Assembly: GCF_014636315.1 (NCBI RefSeq)
Contig: NZ_BMED01000001.1
Span: forward strand, 372,316-436,315
Reading direction: 5' to 3'
DNA length: 64,000 nucleotides
Origin: Parundibacterium terreum
GTDB lineage: Bacteria; Pseudomonadota; Gammaproteobacteria; Burkholderiales; Burkholderiaceae_D
The notes below the pieces were generated by a model. It did not search any database and was not told the origin of the DNA. It worked only from the letters and a program-made list of their open reading frames with translations. The position numbers were made by a program, and so were the translations under genes. Each line of letters opens with the position of its first letter. The stretch's first letter is position 1. Shown piece by piece: positions 26,689 to 35,724 of the stretch.

Positions 26689-27960
26689 ATGAAACGCGGT
26701 TTTTATACCATCATGGCGGCGCAGTTTTTCTCATCGCTTGCCGATAATGCGCTCCTGATTGCAGCGATGGCGTTACTGGCCACGATGAAGTCGCCGCAGT
26801 GGATGACTCCATTGCTCAAATTGTTTTTCGGACTTTCCTATGTTCTGCTGGCAGCCTTCGTGGGTGCTTTCGCGGATTCCCTACCCAAAGGGAAAGTCAT
26901 GTTCATCACCAACCTGATCAAAGTCTTCGGTTGCGCGCTGATGTTCTTCAATGTTCATCCGTTGATAGCGTATGCCGTGGTTGGTTTTGGCGCTGCAGCA
27001 TATTCACCTGCCAAGTACGGCATCCTGACAGAATTACTCCCCCCCGAAAAGCTGGTGGCAGCCAATGGCTGGATAGAAGGACTGACTGTGTCATCCATCA
27101 TCCTCGGCACGGTTTTGGGAGGAATGCTGATCAATCCTACTGTGGCTGCGCTCTTGCTGAAGTTTGATCTTCCGATGATAGAACTGGGCATAGAAACACC
27201 GACCGAAGCAGCCTTGTGCGTCATCACCTCTTTATATGCGTTTGCAGCATTATTCAATCTGAGGATACCGGATACCGGCGCGCGCTACGCCCACCAGGAG
27301 CATAATCCAGTCAAGCTGGTCGCGGACTTTGCAGGCTGCTGCTCAGTGTTATGGAAAGACAAACTGGGCCAGATCTCGCTCGGCGTGACTACGCTATTCT
27401 GGGGTACTGGCGCCACTTTGCAGTTCATCGTATTGAAATGGGCTGAAAAGTCGCTGAATATGCCGCTGGACCGTGCAGCGATCCTGCAGGGGGTGGTGGC
27501 GGTCGGCATCGCACTGGGAGCCGTAGGCGCTGCCCAATTCATCCCGCTCAAGAAATCACTGTCCGTGATGCCGCTGGGCATAGCCATGGGCCTGGTGGTG
27601 ATGATCATGACCGTAGTCAGCAGCGTCTGGGTCGCTTATCCGCTACTGATACTGATAGGTGTACTGGGAGGCTTCTTCGTCGTGCCGATGAACGCGCTGC
27701 TGCAGCATCGCGGCCACGTACTGATGAGTGCCGGCCATTCCATCGCCGTACAGAACTTCAATGAAAATCTGTCCGTATTATCGATGTTGGCCTTGTACGC
27801 ATTGATGGTATCGCTGAATCTGAATATCAATGTCGTCATCATCCTGTTCGGCCTGTTCGTCTCTGGCACCATGTATATGGTCATGCTGAAACATAAGGCG
27901 AATCAGCGCGAGCATGATTCACTGGCCTTGATCGGCGAGCATAAGGACGACCACCACTAA
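26689..27960 (+). CDS. lplT: Lysophospholipid transporter LplT (MFS)
   Basis: An MFS membrane protein of about 423 residues that flips lysophospholipids inward for re-acylation. The N-terminal segment MAAQFFSSLADNALLIAAMALL and the loop around AYSPAKYGILTELLPPEKLVAANGW match the LplT family, and about 12 hydrophobic segments can be traced. I prefer the ATG at 26689 because upstream residues from a GTG at 26659 do not look like this family. The acyltransferase (Aas) partner common in other bacteria is not encoded beside it. Confidence 0.9.
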   Translation: MKRGFYTIMAAQFFSSLADNALLIAAMALLATMKSPQWMTPLLKLFFGLSYVLLAAFVGAFADSLPKGKVMFITNLIKVFGCALMFFNVHPLIAYAVVGFGAAAYSPAKYGILTELLPPEKLVAANGWIEGLTVSSIILGTVLGGMLINPTVAALLLKFDLPMIELGIETPTEAALCVITSLYAFAALFNLRIPDTGARYAHQEHNPVKLVADFAGCCSVLWKDKLGQISLGVTTLFWGTGATLQFIVLKWAEKSLNMPLDRAAILQGVVAVGIALGAVGAAQFIPLKKSLSVMPLGIAMGLVVMIMTVVSSVWVAYPLLILIGVLGGFFVVPMNALLQHRGHVLMSAGHSIAVQNFNENLSVLSMLALYALMVSLNLNINVVIILFGLFVSGTMYMVMLKHKANQREHDSLALIGEHKDDHH

Positions 27961-28008
27961 CCGCCAGACAGGCAACAGCTAGGTGGCATCCAAGCACCTG
28001 GCGAGTCT

Positions 28009-28986
28009 CTATATCAGCGGACTGCGCAACAATCCCCGCCTCTCCGCCGCCTGCAGCATCCATTTGTCAGGCACGACGACACCTCGGCAAATTTCCTGCA
28101 TCAGGTCACCACTTTTGCGCATGATGGCCACCATCGCCGGCGCACTGTCCCGCGCAAAATGCCGTAGCAGCGAATCAAGCAGCAAAGGCTTATCCATCAC
28201 CTCTTCCGCCCTGGCCTGCGCCGGCGCCAGCCATTGCAGGCGGGGCAAGACCATTGCATAGGGGATTGCCAGCTTTTCCAGATCGTCCATAAACCACCAG
28301 AAACCGCGGCAATGATTGGATGAAATCCCGTCCGCACCGTGCTCGGCATGTGTCAGGTCGCGATAGAACAGCCAGCCCTTGATCAGTGCCTGCGACCTGG
28401 CGATAGGCTCCTGCACGGTGAACTGCGCCAGCGGATGTTGCGCCAGCGGCAGTTGCTGCTCTATCGTTTTTTTCATCTTGGCGCCCAGCGTATCTGCCAG
28501 ATTGGGACCGACATAACTATACAAATCCGGCACATAGCCCGGTTGCAGCTCCCCATCATCGGAGCCGGGATCAAACAGATAAAATTTGGTCGCCAGCTCC
28601 CAGTGAGCGAGGCCGCTGCGCTGACGCACCAGAAAATCGAATTCGCCTATCGTCTGGTTATTGCCCTGCCTGACCTGCAAGCCATGTGCAAACAGTATGC
28701 CCTGGTGCTTCAGGTAAAAGGCCAGCAGATTCTCTGCATAATGCCCAAGGCGGCTATGCTTGTGCAATTCCAGCGCCTGATGCAGGGGTGCCGGCTGCCT
28801 GTCGAGGGCGCTCAGCCAGTCTATCAATGCCTGCGGGTCGCTGATGGGTACGGTAGCGATCTGGCCAGCCCATACCGGCGATTTTGCCGCCAGCATGTCG
28901 GGCGACGTCAACATCCATGCCAGCGCGCGCACATGCGGATCATGCAAATGCTGCCAATAGCGGTGAAACAGTGTTTGAAATTCCAT
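28009..28986 (-). CDS. DUF1853 family protein
   Basis: A 325-residue soluble protein of the DUF1853 family, with FEFxL-type acidic and aromatic motifs such as IGEFDFLVRQ and HWELATKFYLF in the middle. The paired acidic residues and EFD/ELxxKF order recall nuclease-fold proteins, but that is inference only. It has no signal peptide or membrane segment. It is convergent with lplT and lies 25 bp downstream of the uracil-DNA glycosylase gene, so it may be the last gene of the tsaB operon. Confidence 0.8.
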   Translation of the reverse strand: MEFQTLFHRYWQHLHDPHVRALAWMLTSPDMLAAKSPVWAGQIATVPISDPQALIDWLSALDRQPAPLHQALELHKHSRLGHYAENLLAFYLKHQGILFAHGLQVRQGNNQTIGEFDFLVRQRSGLAHWELATKFYLFDPGSDDGELQPGYVPDLYSYVGPNLADTLGAKMKKTIEQQLPLAQHPLAQFTVQEPIARSQALIKGWLFYRDLTHAEHGADGISSNHCRGFWWFMDDLEKLAIPYAMVLPRLQWLAPAQARAEEVMDKPLLLDSLLRHFARDSAPAMVAIMRKSGDLMQEICRGVVVPDKWMLQAAERRGLLRSPLI

Positions 28987-29011
28987 GATTCAGCAGACTC
29001 GGTTAGCAGAC

Positions 29012-29965
29012 TCAGGCATGCTCTGCCGCCACGCTTCCGGCGCTATCTGCAGCGTTTGCGGCCAGGCACAGATCTGCCCACGCTTTGCTTTTTTCTATAG
29101 GTTTGCGCAGCAAATAAGCGGGATGGTAAGTAACGACCAAAGGCAGCTTCGCGTAGCGATGCGGTTTGCCGCGCAACTGGCCTACCGGCGTTTCTGGATC
29201 CAGCCCCAGCAGCGATATCGCTGCGGTCTTGCCCAGCGCAACAATGACGCCTGGCTTGATCAACTCTATCTGCCGCTTCAGGTAAGGCAGGCAGGCAGCG
29301 GCTTCTTCAGGGGTAGGCGGCCGGTCCTTGCCTTGCGCATCCGTAGGCCGGCATTTGACGACGTTCGCGATAAAGGTGTTTTCGCCGCGCTGCATGTCGA
29401 GGCCGCGCATCATATTATCCAGCAGGTGGCCGGCGGCGCCCACGAATGGCTCGCCTTGCAAATTCTCGTTATAGCCCGGCCCTTCGCCGACAAATAGCCA
29501 TTTGGCTTTGCGATCGCCGACCCCGAAAACGGTATTGGCCCGGCCCTTGCACAAGCCGCAGGCACGGCATCCGGCGACACTGGCTTCGAGTTCGTCCCAT
29601 CCCATTTCTGCAATCGCATCGGCACGCTGCAAGGCCCGGTCATCGGTCCCTGCACTTGATTCGATAGTGTTTGGCACTACAACATCAGCCGCTGCAAACG
29701 CGTCTTCTATCGTCGCTACAGGCGCGGAAACCTGCGGCGGCTGCGCTACTGGCACGGCCGACACCAATGGCACGACTGGCGCAAAAGCATCCGATGCCTG
29801 TGCCTCAGCACTTTCTATCTGGGCCTCCGCAGCGTCTGACGCGGCTAAGGCTAACGGCGCACCTGCGTCCCGCAATTGCCAGACCGGCCCCAGTCGCATC
29901 TCCGCCAGCATCCGGGAACGCCTGTCGTCGAAATTATTTTTTACATTACCTTGATGATTGATCAC
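29012..29965 (-). CDS. Uracil-DNA glycosylase, family 4 (iron-sulphur type)
   Basis: This enzyme removes uracil from DNA in base-excision repair. The catalytic domain is at residues 120-310: iron-sulphur ligands in CRACGLC (from residue 133) with further cysteines at 205 and 225, motif GEGPGYNEN near 160, and YHPAYLL near 288. The first 115 residues are an Ala/Val/Pro-rich low-complexity linker after a short conserved start (RRSRMLAEMRLGPVWQLR). The start is a GTG at 29965 that overlaps the rimI stop, which implies coupled translation. Confidence 0.9.
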   Translation of the reverse strand: MINHQGNVKNNFDDRRSRMLAEMRLGPVWQLRDAGAPLALAASDAAEAQIESAEAQASDAFAPVVPLVSAVPVAQPPQVSAPVATIEDAFAAADVVVPNTIESSAGTDDRALQRADAIAEMGWDELEASVAGCRACGLCKGRANTVFGVGDRKAKWLFVGEGPGYNENLQGEPFVGAAGHLLDNMMRGLDMQRGENTFIANVVKCRPTDAQGKDRPPTPEEAAACLPYLKRQIELIKPGVIVALGKTAAISLLGLDPETPVGQLRGKPHRYAKLPLVVTYHPAYLLRKPIEKSKAWADLCLAANAADSAGSVAAEHA

Positions 29966-30426
29966 AGTGTCATCCGCATTACGATTGCATCTTCACGGGT
30001 ATTCTCCTCCGCCGGATAATACGCTTTTCTTCTGCCAATTTCTGCAAATCCATAGTGCTGATAGACCTGGATAGCGCGGGTGTTGCGGACCCGCACCTCC
30101 AATAAAATGGACGTCGCCTTTTGCTCCCTGGCATAGGCACATAATTGATCCATCAACATTCTGGCCAAGCCTTGTCCCTGCCGCTCTGCCGCCACGGCGA
30201 GATTCAGCAGATGGACTTCATCCAGGATAGTCATCGCCAGGAAATAACCGAGCAGATCTTGCTGAGCATCGCACAAACCACAGATTTCATGCCCGGCATT
30301 CAGGGAGTCCGCAAAATTTCCACGAGTCCAGGGATGAGCATACACCTGCTGCTCTATCTTTAACACCCGATCAATATCGTCCTGCCTCAATTCGCAAAAA
30401 TGATATTCCGGCATTGCCACACTCAT
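29962..30426 (-). CDS. rimI: Ribosomal-protein-alanine N-acetyltransferase RimI
   Basis: A 154-residue GNAT-fold enzyme that acetylates the N-terminal alanine of ribosomal protein S18. The acetyl-CoA-binding segment AERQGQGLARML matches the family Q/R-x-x-G-x-G/A pattern. LLEVRVRNTRAIQVYQHYGF is the conserved late motif. It overlaps tsaB by four bases upstream and the glycosylase gene by four bases downstream. Confidence 0.93.
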   Translation of the reverse strand: MSVAMPEYHFCELRQDDIDRVLKIEQQVYAHPWTRGNFADSLNAGHEICGLCDAQQDLLGYFLAMTILDEVHLLNLAVAAERQGQGLARMLMDQLCAYAREQKATSILLEVRVRNTRAIQVYQHYGFAEIGRRKAYYPAEENTREDAIVMRMTL

Positions 30427-31142
30427 GCTGCACCTTTACCGACATTCGCGGCCTGCTTGGCAAGCAGCCGCTCCTCGGTCGTGAGTGCAATCTTGTTACG
30501 CAAATAGAGCGGCTGAGCCTGCTCGGCAGACACGGCCCTTCCTGCTGCATAGCCTGCCAGCGCCAGCCGTGCAATCTGTTCTGCATGCGGCATGCACGGT
30601 AATGTCACTACGTCAGGCGGCAAATCATCCAGCTTCAAACCATTGCCATGCACTAGTGCAGCAGTCTTCAGATCAGTAACATTCATCAGGCCTGCAAATG
30701 AACCCAGCGCTGGTTCGCTGATTACCTGCCACTCGCTGCCTACATAACGATAGCGCGCCCAGTAGACCTCTTCCATACGGGCATCCAGTACACAGACAAG
30801 CTCGCTATGCCCCCGCTCCTGCGCTGCTGCGCGCGCACCTTCCGCCATTGCCAGCAGGCTAACGACAGGAACAACAGGTAAATCGGAGCCGAAAGCCAGA
30901 CCTTGCACAACGCCGCAGGCAGTGCGAACTCCGGTGAAGGCACCCGGTCCGCAACCGAAGCCTATCGCATCGCATTGACTCAAAGTGATGCCGCCTTGCC
31001 GGAGCAGTTCCTGCACCATAGGCAATATGCCTTGGGAATGCGTCTGCACGCCGGACAGTTCTCGGGAAATAATGCCGCCATCGGTCAACAAGGAAGCCGA
31101 TGCCAGCTCAGTCGAGGTTTCTATGCTTAGAATAATTGTCAT
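30423..31142 (-). CDS. tsaB: tRNA threonylcarbamoyladenosine biosynthesis protein TsaB
   Basis: A 239-residue partner of TsaD in forming the t6A base at position 37 of tRNAs that read ANN codons. The ASKHA-type start ILSIETSTELASASLL and the conserved GFGCGPGAFTGVRTACGVVQGLAFG are unmistakable. It is the first gene of the overlapping set tsaB-rimI-glycosylase. The tsaB-rimI coupling is a known arrangement. Confidence 0.96.
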   Translation of the reverse strand: MTIILSIETSTELASASLLTDGGIISRELSGVQTHSQGILPMVQELLRQGGITLSQCDAIGFGCGPGAFTGVRTACGVVQGLAFGSDLPVVPVVSLLAMAEGARAAAQERGHSELVCVLDARMEEVYWARYRYVGSEWQVISEPALGSFAGLMNVTDLKTAALVHGNGLKLDDLPPDVVTLPCMPHAEQIARLALAGYAAGRAVSAEQAQPLYLRNKIALTTEERLLAKQAANVGKGAA

Positions 31143-31286
31143 GCCCGTATTTTACCGCGCCCTCGCCCGATGAGAAGCCATTTCATCATCACCTTGCCTG
31201 TCTTAATATCATCAAATATCATCATTGCATCGCCGCTTTGGGCGATAGCATGCAGTGAAACATCCAATCACGTAAAATGCAGCGTC

Positions 31287-31703
31287 ATGAGTACAATATT
31301 GAACAATACTGAAGATCTTGCCCACATCAGGGGTGAGCTGCAGCATAAGCCCTGGCTGGTCGCCTGCCTGTGTGCAGCCTGGTGCAATACCTGCGGTGAC
31401 TATCGTGCAGCTTTCGATGCATTGCGCGCACAGCATGCGGATAAATGCTTTGCTTGGCTGGACATCGAGGATCAAGCCCATCTGGTTGATGAGATCGATG
31501 TAGAAAATTTCCCCACCATCCTGATTCAACATGGCGACCATATTTTATTTTTTGGGACCATGCTGCCCGATGTAAAACAATTGCATAGATTGATATCGTC
31601 GCTGTCGGAAAATACCGAGCAAAGCATCTCGCATGGCAAATTGCTCAACCAGGGCACGCCGAAAGACTGGAGCTTGCGCCGCCTGCTACTTGAAAACCTC
31701 TGA
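31287..31703 (+). CDS. Thioredoxin-fold protein with CxxC
   Basis: A protein of about 138 residues with a thioredoxin-like redox motif WCNTC near residue 31, preceded by the strand WLVACLCAA and followed by a long helix. The later NFPTILIQHGD holds the cis-proline of the fold (FPT). The family role is thiol-disulphide exchange in the cytosol. An in-frame ATG at 31170 would add 39 residues with a hydrophobic stretch, so an exported form cannot be excluded. I prefer 31287 because the domain begins there. Confidence 0.78.
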   Translation: MSTILNNTEDLAHIRGELQHKPWLVACLCAAWCNTCGDYRAAFDALRAQHADKCFAWLDIEDQAHLVDEIDVENFPTILIQHGDHILFFGTMLPDVKQLHRLISSLSENTEQSISHGKLLNQGTPKDWSLRRLLLENL

Positions 31704-31765
31704 CATCCGCAATCTAAGCAATCTCACATTCGAATATAGCAAAAGCTGACAGGAAAAAGAAAAAA

Positions 31766-31789
31766 GGGACTAGATTTTCATCTAGTCCC
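31766..31789 (-). terminator. Terminator of tRNA-Arg copy 1
   Basis: A 9-bp stem GGGACTAGA (31766-31774) with TCTAGTCCC (31781-31789) is followed on the minus strand by T-rich sequence. It starts eight bases beyond the tRNA 3' end. Confidence 0.92.
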
Positions 31790-31796
31790 TTGAATC

Positions 31797-31873
31797 TGGT
31801 GCGGCTGGCAGGAATCGAACCCACGACCCCTTGGTTCGTAGCCAAGTACTCTATCCAGCTGAGCTACAGCCGC
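31797..31873 (-). tRNA. tRNA-Arg (anticodon ACG), copy 1
   Basis: A 77-base tRNA with CCA encoded. The acceptor stem is GCGGCTG, the D-loop holds AGCTGGATAGAG, the anticodon loop CTACGAA gives ACG (decoded as ICG for CGU/CGC/CGA), and GGTTCGATTC is the T-loop. It is identical to the copy at 35648-35724. Confidence 0.98.
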
Positions 31874-32013
31874 GAAAGAACGAAAGTATAGCACGGGTAT
31901 TTTTAAATAGGAAGTTTATCTATAAAAAAGATGAAATAATTTATCATTGCCCATTATTTCAGCAGCAGATACGCAACACCAGGCAGATATCCCTAGTTAA
32001 TGCGCTAGCCCTG

Positions 32014-32313
32014 TCATCCCCAGGCATCACACCAGGCTTTCACATGCACCAGTTTACCGGGGAATAAAGCGCACCCACCCATATCCTTGCTCTTTTCCTC
32101 GTATAGCTGGCAAGTTCCGCAAATCTGCCCTGCCTCGTATTTGGGAAATTTTTTCTTGTCGACCTTGGAAGGATCGAGCTTGTAGCCATGCTCTACCGCT
32201 GAAGCGTCGCTTTCAAGAAGCTGCGGATCATCCGCAATAGCAAAGCCGCACGTCGTCAGAGCGGCAACACCTGCTACCGACCTGATCACAAATGTCCTGC
32301 GATTTAGACTCAT
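32014..32313 (-). CDS. High-potential iron-sulphur protein (HiPIP) with Tat signal
   Basis: A 99-residue periplasmic electron carrier. A twin-arginine signal (NRRTFVIRSVAGVAAL) leads to a short mature protein with four cysteines in the HiPIP spacing: CGTC, then a cysteine in GGCALF, then KAWCDAWG, which bind one 4Fe-4S cluster. GAGGAG lies seven bases before the ATG at 32313, so this start is preferred over a longer frame. It probably passes electrons to a cytochrome or reaction partner that is not encoded nearby. Confidence 0.9.
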   Translation of the reverse strand: MSLNRRTFVIRSVAGVAALTTCGFAIADDPQLLESDASAVEHGYKLDPSKVDKKKFPKYEAGQICGTCQLYEEKSKDMGGCALFPGKLVHVKAWCDAWG

Positions 32314-32597
32314 GGGTAAGCTCCTCAGCAAATATTGACGTTTGATAAACTTGACAGCAATTATGCCAGAGCATGGCCCCGAATGCCGCACCGATCAAGA
32401 ATGGCAGCCTCGGCAACATAAGGTCCACGGAATTTCTCAATATTTGCCCGATAGCAAAGCCACCGACAGACACCAGGGCAAGTGCAAAATTAAGACAAGA
32501 TAAACAAAAAAATTGCCAATTCACTCACATGATCTGATAGCGATCTGGTACATTGGCCACACGTTTCTTTAAATGCGCACAGCGGAGCTTGGACATC

Positions 32598-33101
32598 ATG
32601 CTTGCAGCCCCGACTCCAGATAACGATGCGAAACGCCTTGCCGTGCCTCATGCACTGCTGATACTCGACACCCCACCCGAAGAACGCTTCGATAAGATCG
32701 TCGCATTCGCAGCAGCAGAATTCGACGTGCCCATTGCCCTGATTTCGCTGGTTGACAGCGACCGGCAATGGTTCAAATCACGATTCGGATTAAGTGCCTG
32801 CGAGACTTCACGCGATATTTCATTTTGCGGGCACGCCATCATGCGTACCGATATCCTGGTCATACCTGATGCGGCTGCAGACGAGCGTTTCGCCGACAAC
32901 CCCTTGGTCACCGGCGATCCTTATATCCGCCTCTATGCCGGCGCACCGCTGATACTGCAATCAGGGCACTCCCCAGGCACGCTATGCCTGATCGATACCA
33001 AGCCTCGCCAGCTAGATGAGCTTGATCTGGCCATACTCTCTACGTTAAGAGATCTGGTGGTCAAAGAATTGTCCAATGCGATGGAGACTTCCGATGGCTA
33101 A
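32598..33101 (+). CDS. GAF-domain sensor protein
   Basis: A protein of about 167 residues consisting of one GAF domain. LDTPPEERFDKIV opens the domain, DSDRQWFKSRFGL and RDISFCGHAI are the family motifs, and PGTLCLIDTKPR is near the end. Cysteines in ACETSRDISFCGHA could be redox-active. There is no output domain, so it may act through the gene that overlaps its 3' end (the degenerate receiver). The start at 32598 is preferred over an in-frame TTG at 32553. Confidence 0.85.
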   Translation: MLAAPTPDNDAKRLAVPHALLILDTPPEERFDKIVAFAAAEFDVPIALISLVDSDRQWFKSRFGLSACETSRDISFCGHAIMRTDILVIPDAAADERFADNPLVTGDPYIRLYAGAPLILQSGHSPGTLCLIDTKPRQLDELDLAILSTLRDLVVKELSNAMETSDG

Positions 33102-33498
33102 TCCAGCGGCAAACAGACGCATGTTATTGGTGGAGCCGGAGACGCTATTGCGGCAAACGGTGGCACTGACTGCGCGTGCGATTGGCGTAGGAAATATTCA
33201 TGAAGCAGGCAACATGGTGTTGGCCGAGCAAATGCTGAAGGAACAGGCTTTTCACGGCGCCGTCATCTCCATCGATACTGAGAAAACCGACGCCGCCAAC
33301 CTGGGCTTGCTAGACCAGGTCAGGAACGGCGCCACGGCCAGCAATAAGGCGATACCGATTGCCGCCATGGTTGAACGCTGCGATTCAAATCTGCTGCAGG
33401 CATTAAGCCAGCGCGAAGTAACCCGCATCATCCTGAAGCCGTTCCGCGCCCGCCTGCTGCTGGATGTCTTCACTGAATTTGCGATCGTCAGCAAGTAG
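33094..33498 (+). CDS. Degenerate response-regulator receiver domain protein
   Basis: A single-domain protein of about 134 residues with the CheY-like layout. Strand 1 ends LLVEPE where active receivers have an acidic pair, so the metal-binding position is changed. Strand 3 ends VISIDTEK with a possible acceptor Asp, and KPF near the end gives the conserved Lys. The ATG at 33094 overlaps the GAF stop (ATGGCTAA), so the two proteins are co-translated. It may be a pseudo-receiver working with the GAF protein. Confidence 0.7.
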   Translation: MANPAANRRMLLVEPETLLRQTVALTARAIGVGNIHEAGNMVLAEQMLKEQAFHGAVISIDTEKTDAANLGLLDQVRNGATASNKAIPIAAMVERCDSNLLQALSQREVTRIILKPFRARLLLDVFTEFAIVSK

Positions 33499-33553
33499 AT
33501 TCATCATCAAACGCAAAAAGCGCATGCGAAGACATTTGTGCCGAGCACTATTG

Positions 33554-35329
33554 TTACTCAGGCTTTGCTTTTTCCAAATATTTGCGCCACATACCCCGAT
33601 AGCTCGCTTCAAGTGCTTTTGTAAAGCCGAGCTCGTCACTCAAACTTGAGGCAGCCAAGCGTGCGCGCATGCCTTGCCGCAGCGCGGACAAGCGCTGCAT
33701 ATCCCTGCTTAACTCTATCGCGATCCTGGCAAAATCTTCTGCATTCGCAGCAGCAAGCTCGGGCAATCCCAGGTTATTCAACAAAGCATACCCTACCCTT
33801 GAGGCAAACGACTCCCCAGTGAGTGTCACAAGAGGCAAGCCTTGCCAGAACGTTTCACAGCTCGTCGTCCCGCCGTTAAACGGAAAGGTATCCAGCGCGA
33901 TATCCGCCTGCATTACTTGCTCCCTGAATGCGGCAAGATTGAGCTTACCTTTGAAATCCAGCCTGTGCAGCTCTATGCCTTCTGTCTTGAATTTACGCTC
34001 AAGCACCCGTTGCGCGCCAGGTGAAGTCGTACCCATAATCAGCAGGCGCGCGTCAGGAATACTGCGCATGAGCTCTGACCATACTTTGATATTAACGTCA
34101 GAAATTTTGGAAATATTATTTGCGGAAACAAAAGTAATAAAGCCATTTTTCAGGGCTGGCAACTCCGTCATCTCGCGCAAATCTTCTACCGGACGAAAAC
34201 TCCACCATAAGCGGTCCTTGAATTTATGCAGAGTCTCGCTATAAAACCGATCGCTCTCAGAAGGATTGGCATCCTCGTTGGTCAGCCGGTAATCCATCGC
34301 GGAGAGCCCCGTCGTATCCACATAACCGAGATACGATACCTGCACCGGCGCAGGCTTGCGCGCAAACGTCAGCAATCGATGATTGCCGGTGTGCCCATTG
34401 AGATCAATCAGGATGTCGATTCCATCGGCCCTGATGCGCTGATCAAGCTCCGCATCAGACAAATTTTCGCAAAACAAAAAATGACTGGCTGCCTGTTGGA
34501 TTTTTTCTGTGATGATGTCCCGCACACTAGCATTGTAGTAACAGAAGATTTCAAATTGCGCCCTATCGTGCCTTTCCAGCACAGGCAACATGAATATGGC
34601 GACGGAGTGTGCATGAAAATCCGAGGAAACATACGCAATTTTTAGGCGCCTCTCAGGATCTGGATTATTCGAATGCATGCGCTGCAGAGCTTTGACCGGC
34701 GCCTCAAACTGCCCGGCAAATTGCAGATGCTCGGAGAATAATTCAGCAGGATGCGCCTGAGGCAAATACTGAAGCGAAAATAAAAGCCCGGTGTGGCAAT
34801 TATGGAGTTGCGGATTAATAGCAAGCGCGGCGCGAAAAGCCGCGACCGACTCTTTAATTTCCCCACGATCTCTGTACAAAATGCCCAGTGTTTCGTAGGC
34901 CTCCACGAAATTAGGATCTACCGAAACCGCCCGGGAAAATTCTGTGATGGCGGCATCCGGATCCCCCATACCTTGCGCAATTTTTCCTAGAAAAAAATAA
35001 GAGTCAGATAAGCCGGGGCTCAATACAATTGCTTGTTCAAGATGCGACTTTGCCTCTTGTAAAAGGCCTTGCTCTATCAGGACAAAACCCAGATTGATAT
35101 GAATGGCAGCTGATGATCCATTCAATGCCAAAGCCTGTCGATAGTATCCTGCCGCATCGGCCCAAGAACCGGTGCTCCAGCAGCCATCTCCCAGTTTTTT
35201 AAAAACCAGACTTTTTTCTATCCGTATGTCATCGGCAGCTTGAGCAGAAGCGCGATCATCGACGGGCGTGATTACAGGAGTTTGCTTTTCTTCGGAAGAC
35301 GAGAAAAAATTCTTGAGCCAGCTGAGCAT
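33554..35329 (-). CDS. TPR protein with O-GlcNAc-transferase-like (SPINDLY, GT41) domain
   Basis: A protein of about 591 residues. The first 35 residues include the hydrophobic MLSWLKNFFSSS. Four to five TPR repeats (about 45-190, with LGDGCW, INLGFVLIEQG, YFFLGKIAQGMG and YETLGILYRDRG) precede a GT41 catalytic region (about 225-575) with RLKIAYVSSDFHAH, DLNGHTGNHRL, SAMDYRLTNEDANP and TFPFNGGTTSCETFWQGLP. It probably glycosylates Ser/Thr of proteins; flagellin or other surface proteins are candidates, but no substrate gene is nearby. ATG 35329 is preferred over 35356. Confidence 0.87.
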   Translation of the reverse strand: MLSWLKNFFSSSEEKQTPVITPVDDRASAQAADDIRIEKSLVFKKLGDGCWSTGSWADAAGYYRQALALNGSSAAIHINLGFVLIEQGLLQEAKSHLEQAIVLSPGLSDSYFFLGKIAQGMGDPDAAITEFSRAVSVDPNFVEAYETLGILYRDRGEIKESVAAFRAALAINPQLHNCHTGLLFSLQYLPQAHPAELFSEHLQFAGQFEAPVKALQRMHSNNPDPERRLKIAYVSSDFHAHSVAIFMLPVLERHDRAQFEIFCYYNASVRDIITEKIQQAASHFLFCENLSDAELDQRIRADGIDILIDLNGHTGNHRLLTFARKPAPVQVSYLGYVDTTGLSAMDYRLTNEDANPSESDRFYSETLHKFKDRLWWSFRPVEDLREMTELPALKNGFITFVSANNISKISDVNIKVWSELMRSIPDARLLIMGTTSPGAQRVLERKFKTEGIELHRLDFKGKLNLAAFREQVMQADIALDTFPFNGGTTSCETFWQGLPLVTLTGESFASRVGYALLNNLGLPELAAANAEDFARIAIELSRDMQRLSALRQGMRARLAASSLSDELGFTKALEASYRGMWRKYLEKAKPE

Positions 35330-35616
35330 TGATAACCATCGATTTTGACAGGGCAATCTTGCATTGTATCAAAATACAGACGGAGCAAATCACTGCCAAC
35401 CCGACATTTCTCCAGGTTCCGTGCGCACTATTTACTCAATCGCCTCGCTTTGCCTGCCTGTCCTGCCACTATCGCGGGAATGCGGGGGGACCAGCAAATT
35501 CGGCCACTTGGTCTTGCTCCATGCAGCAGCTTTGCTCGCGCGACTTGAGCGCCTCGCCTTGCAATCCTTGTCGATGGAATTCGCCGATGTATGTGGGTGG
35601 CTCAGAAAAGAAAAAA

Positions 35617-35640
35617 GGGACTAGATTTTCATCTAGTCCC
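35617..35640 (-). terminator. Terminator of tRNA-Arg copy 2
   Basis: The same stem GGGACTAGA with TCTAGTCCC and T-rich tail as at 31766-31789. Confidence 0.92.
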
Positions 35641-35647
35641 TTGAATC

Positions 35648-35724
35648 TGGTGCGGCTGGCAGGAATCGAACCCACGACCCCTTGGTTCGTAGCCAAGTAC
35701 TCTATCCAGCTGAGCTACAGCCGC
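35648..35724 (-). tRNA. tRNA-Arg (anticodon ACG), copy 2
   Basis: Identical in all 77 bases to the tRNA at 31797-31873, with CCA encoded and anticodon ACG. The flanking sequences outside the 123-bp repeat differ, so this is a true second copy with its own neighbourhood. It lies 50 bases downstream of kup (same strand) and may be transcribed from its own promoter. Confidence 0.98.

Larger units (their letters stand above)
31755..31877. repeat. 123-bp perfect direct repeat, copy 1
   Basis: This block, which holds the tRNA-Arg gene and its terminator, is identical base for base to 35606-35728, at an offset of 3851 bp. The identity stops abruptly at both ends (A/G at the left, G/A at the right). 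Confidence 0.97.
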
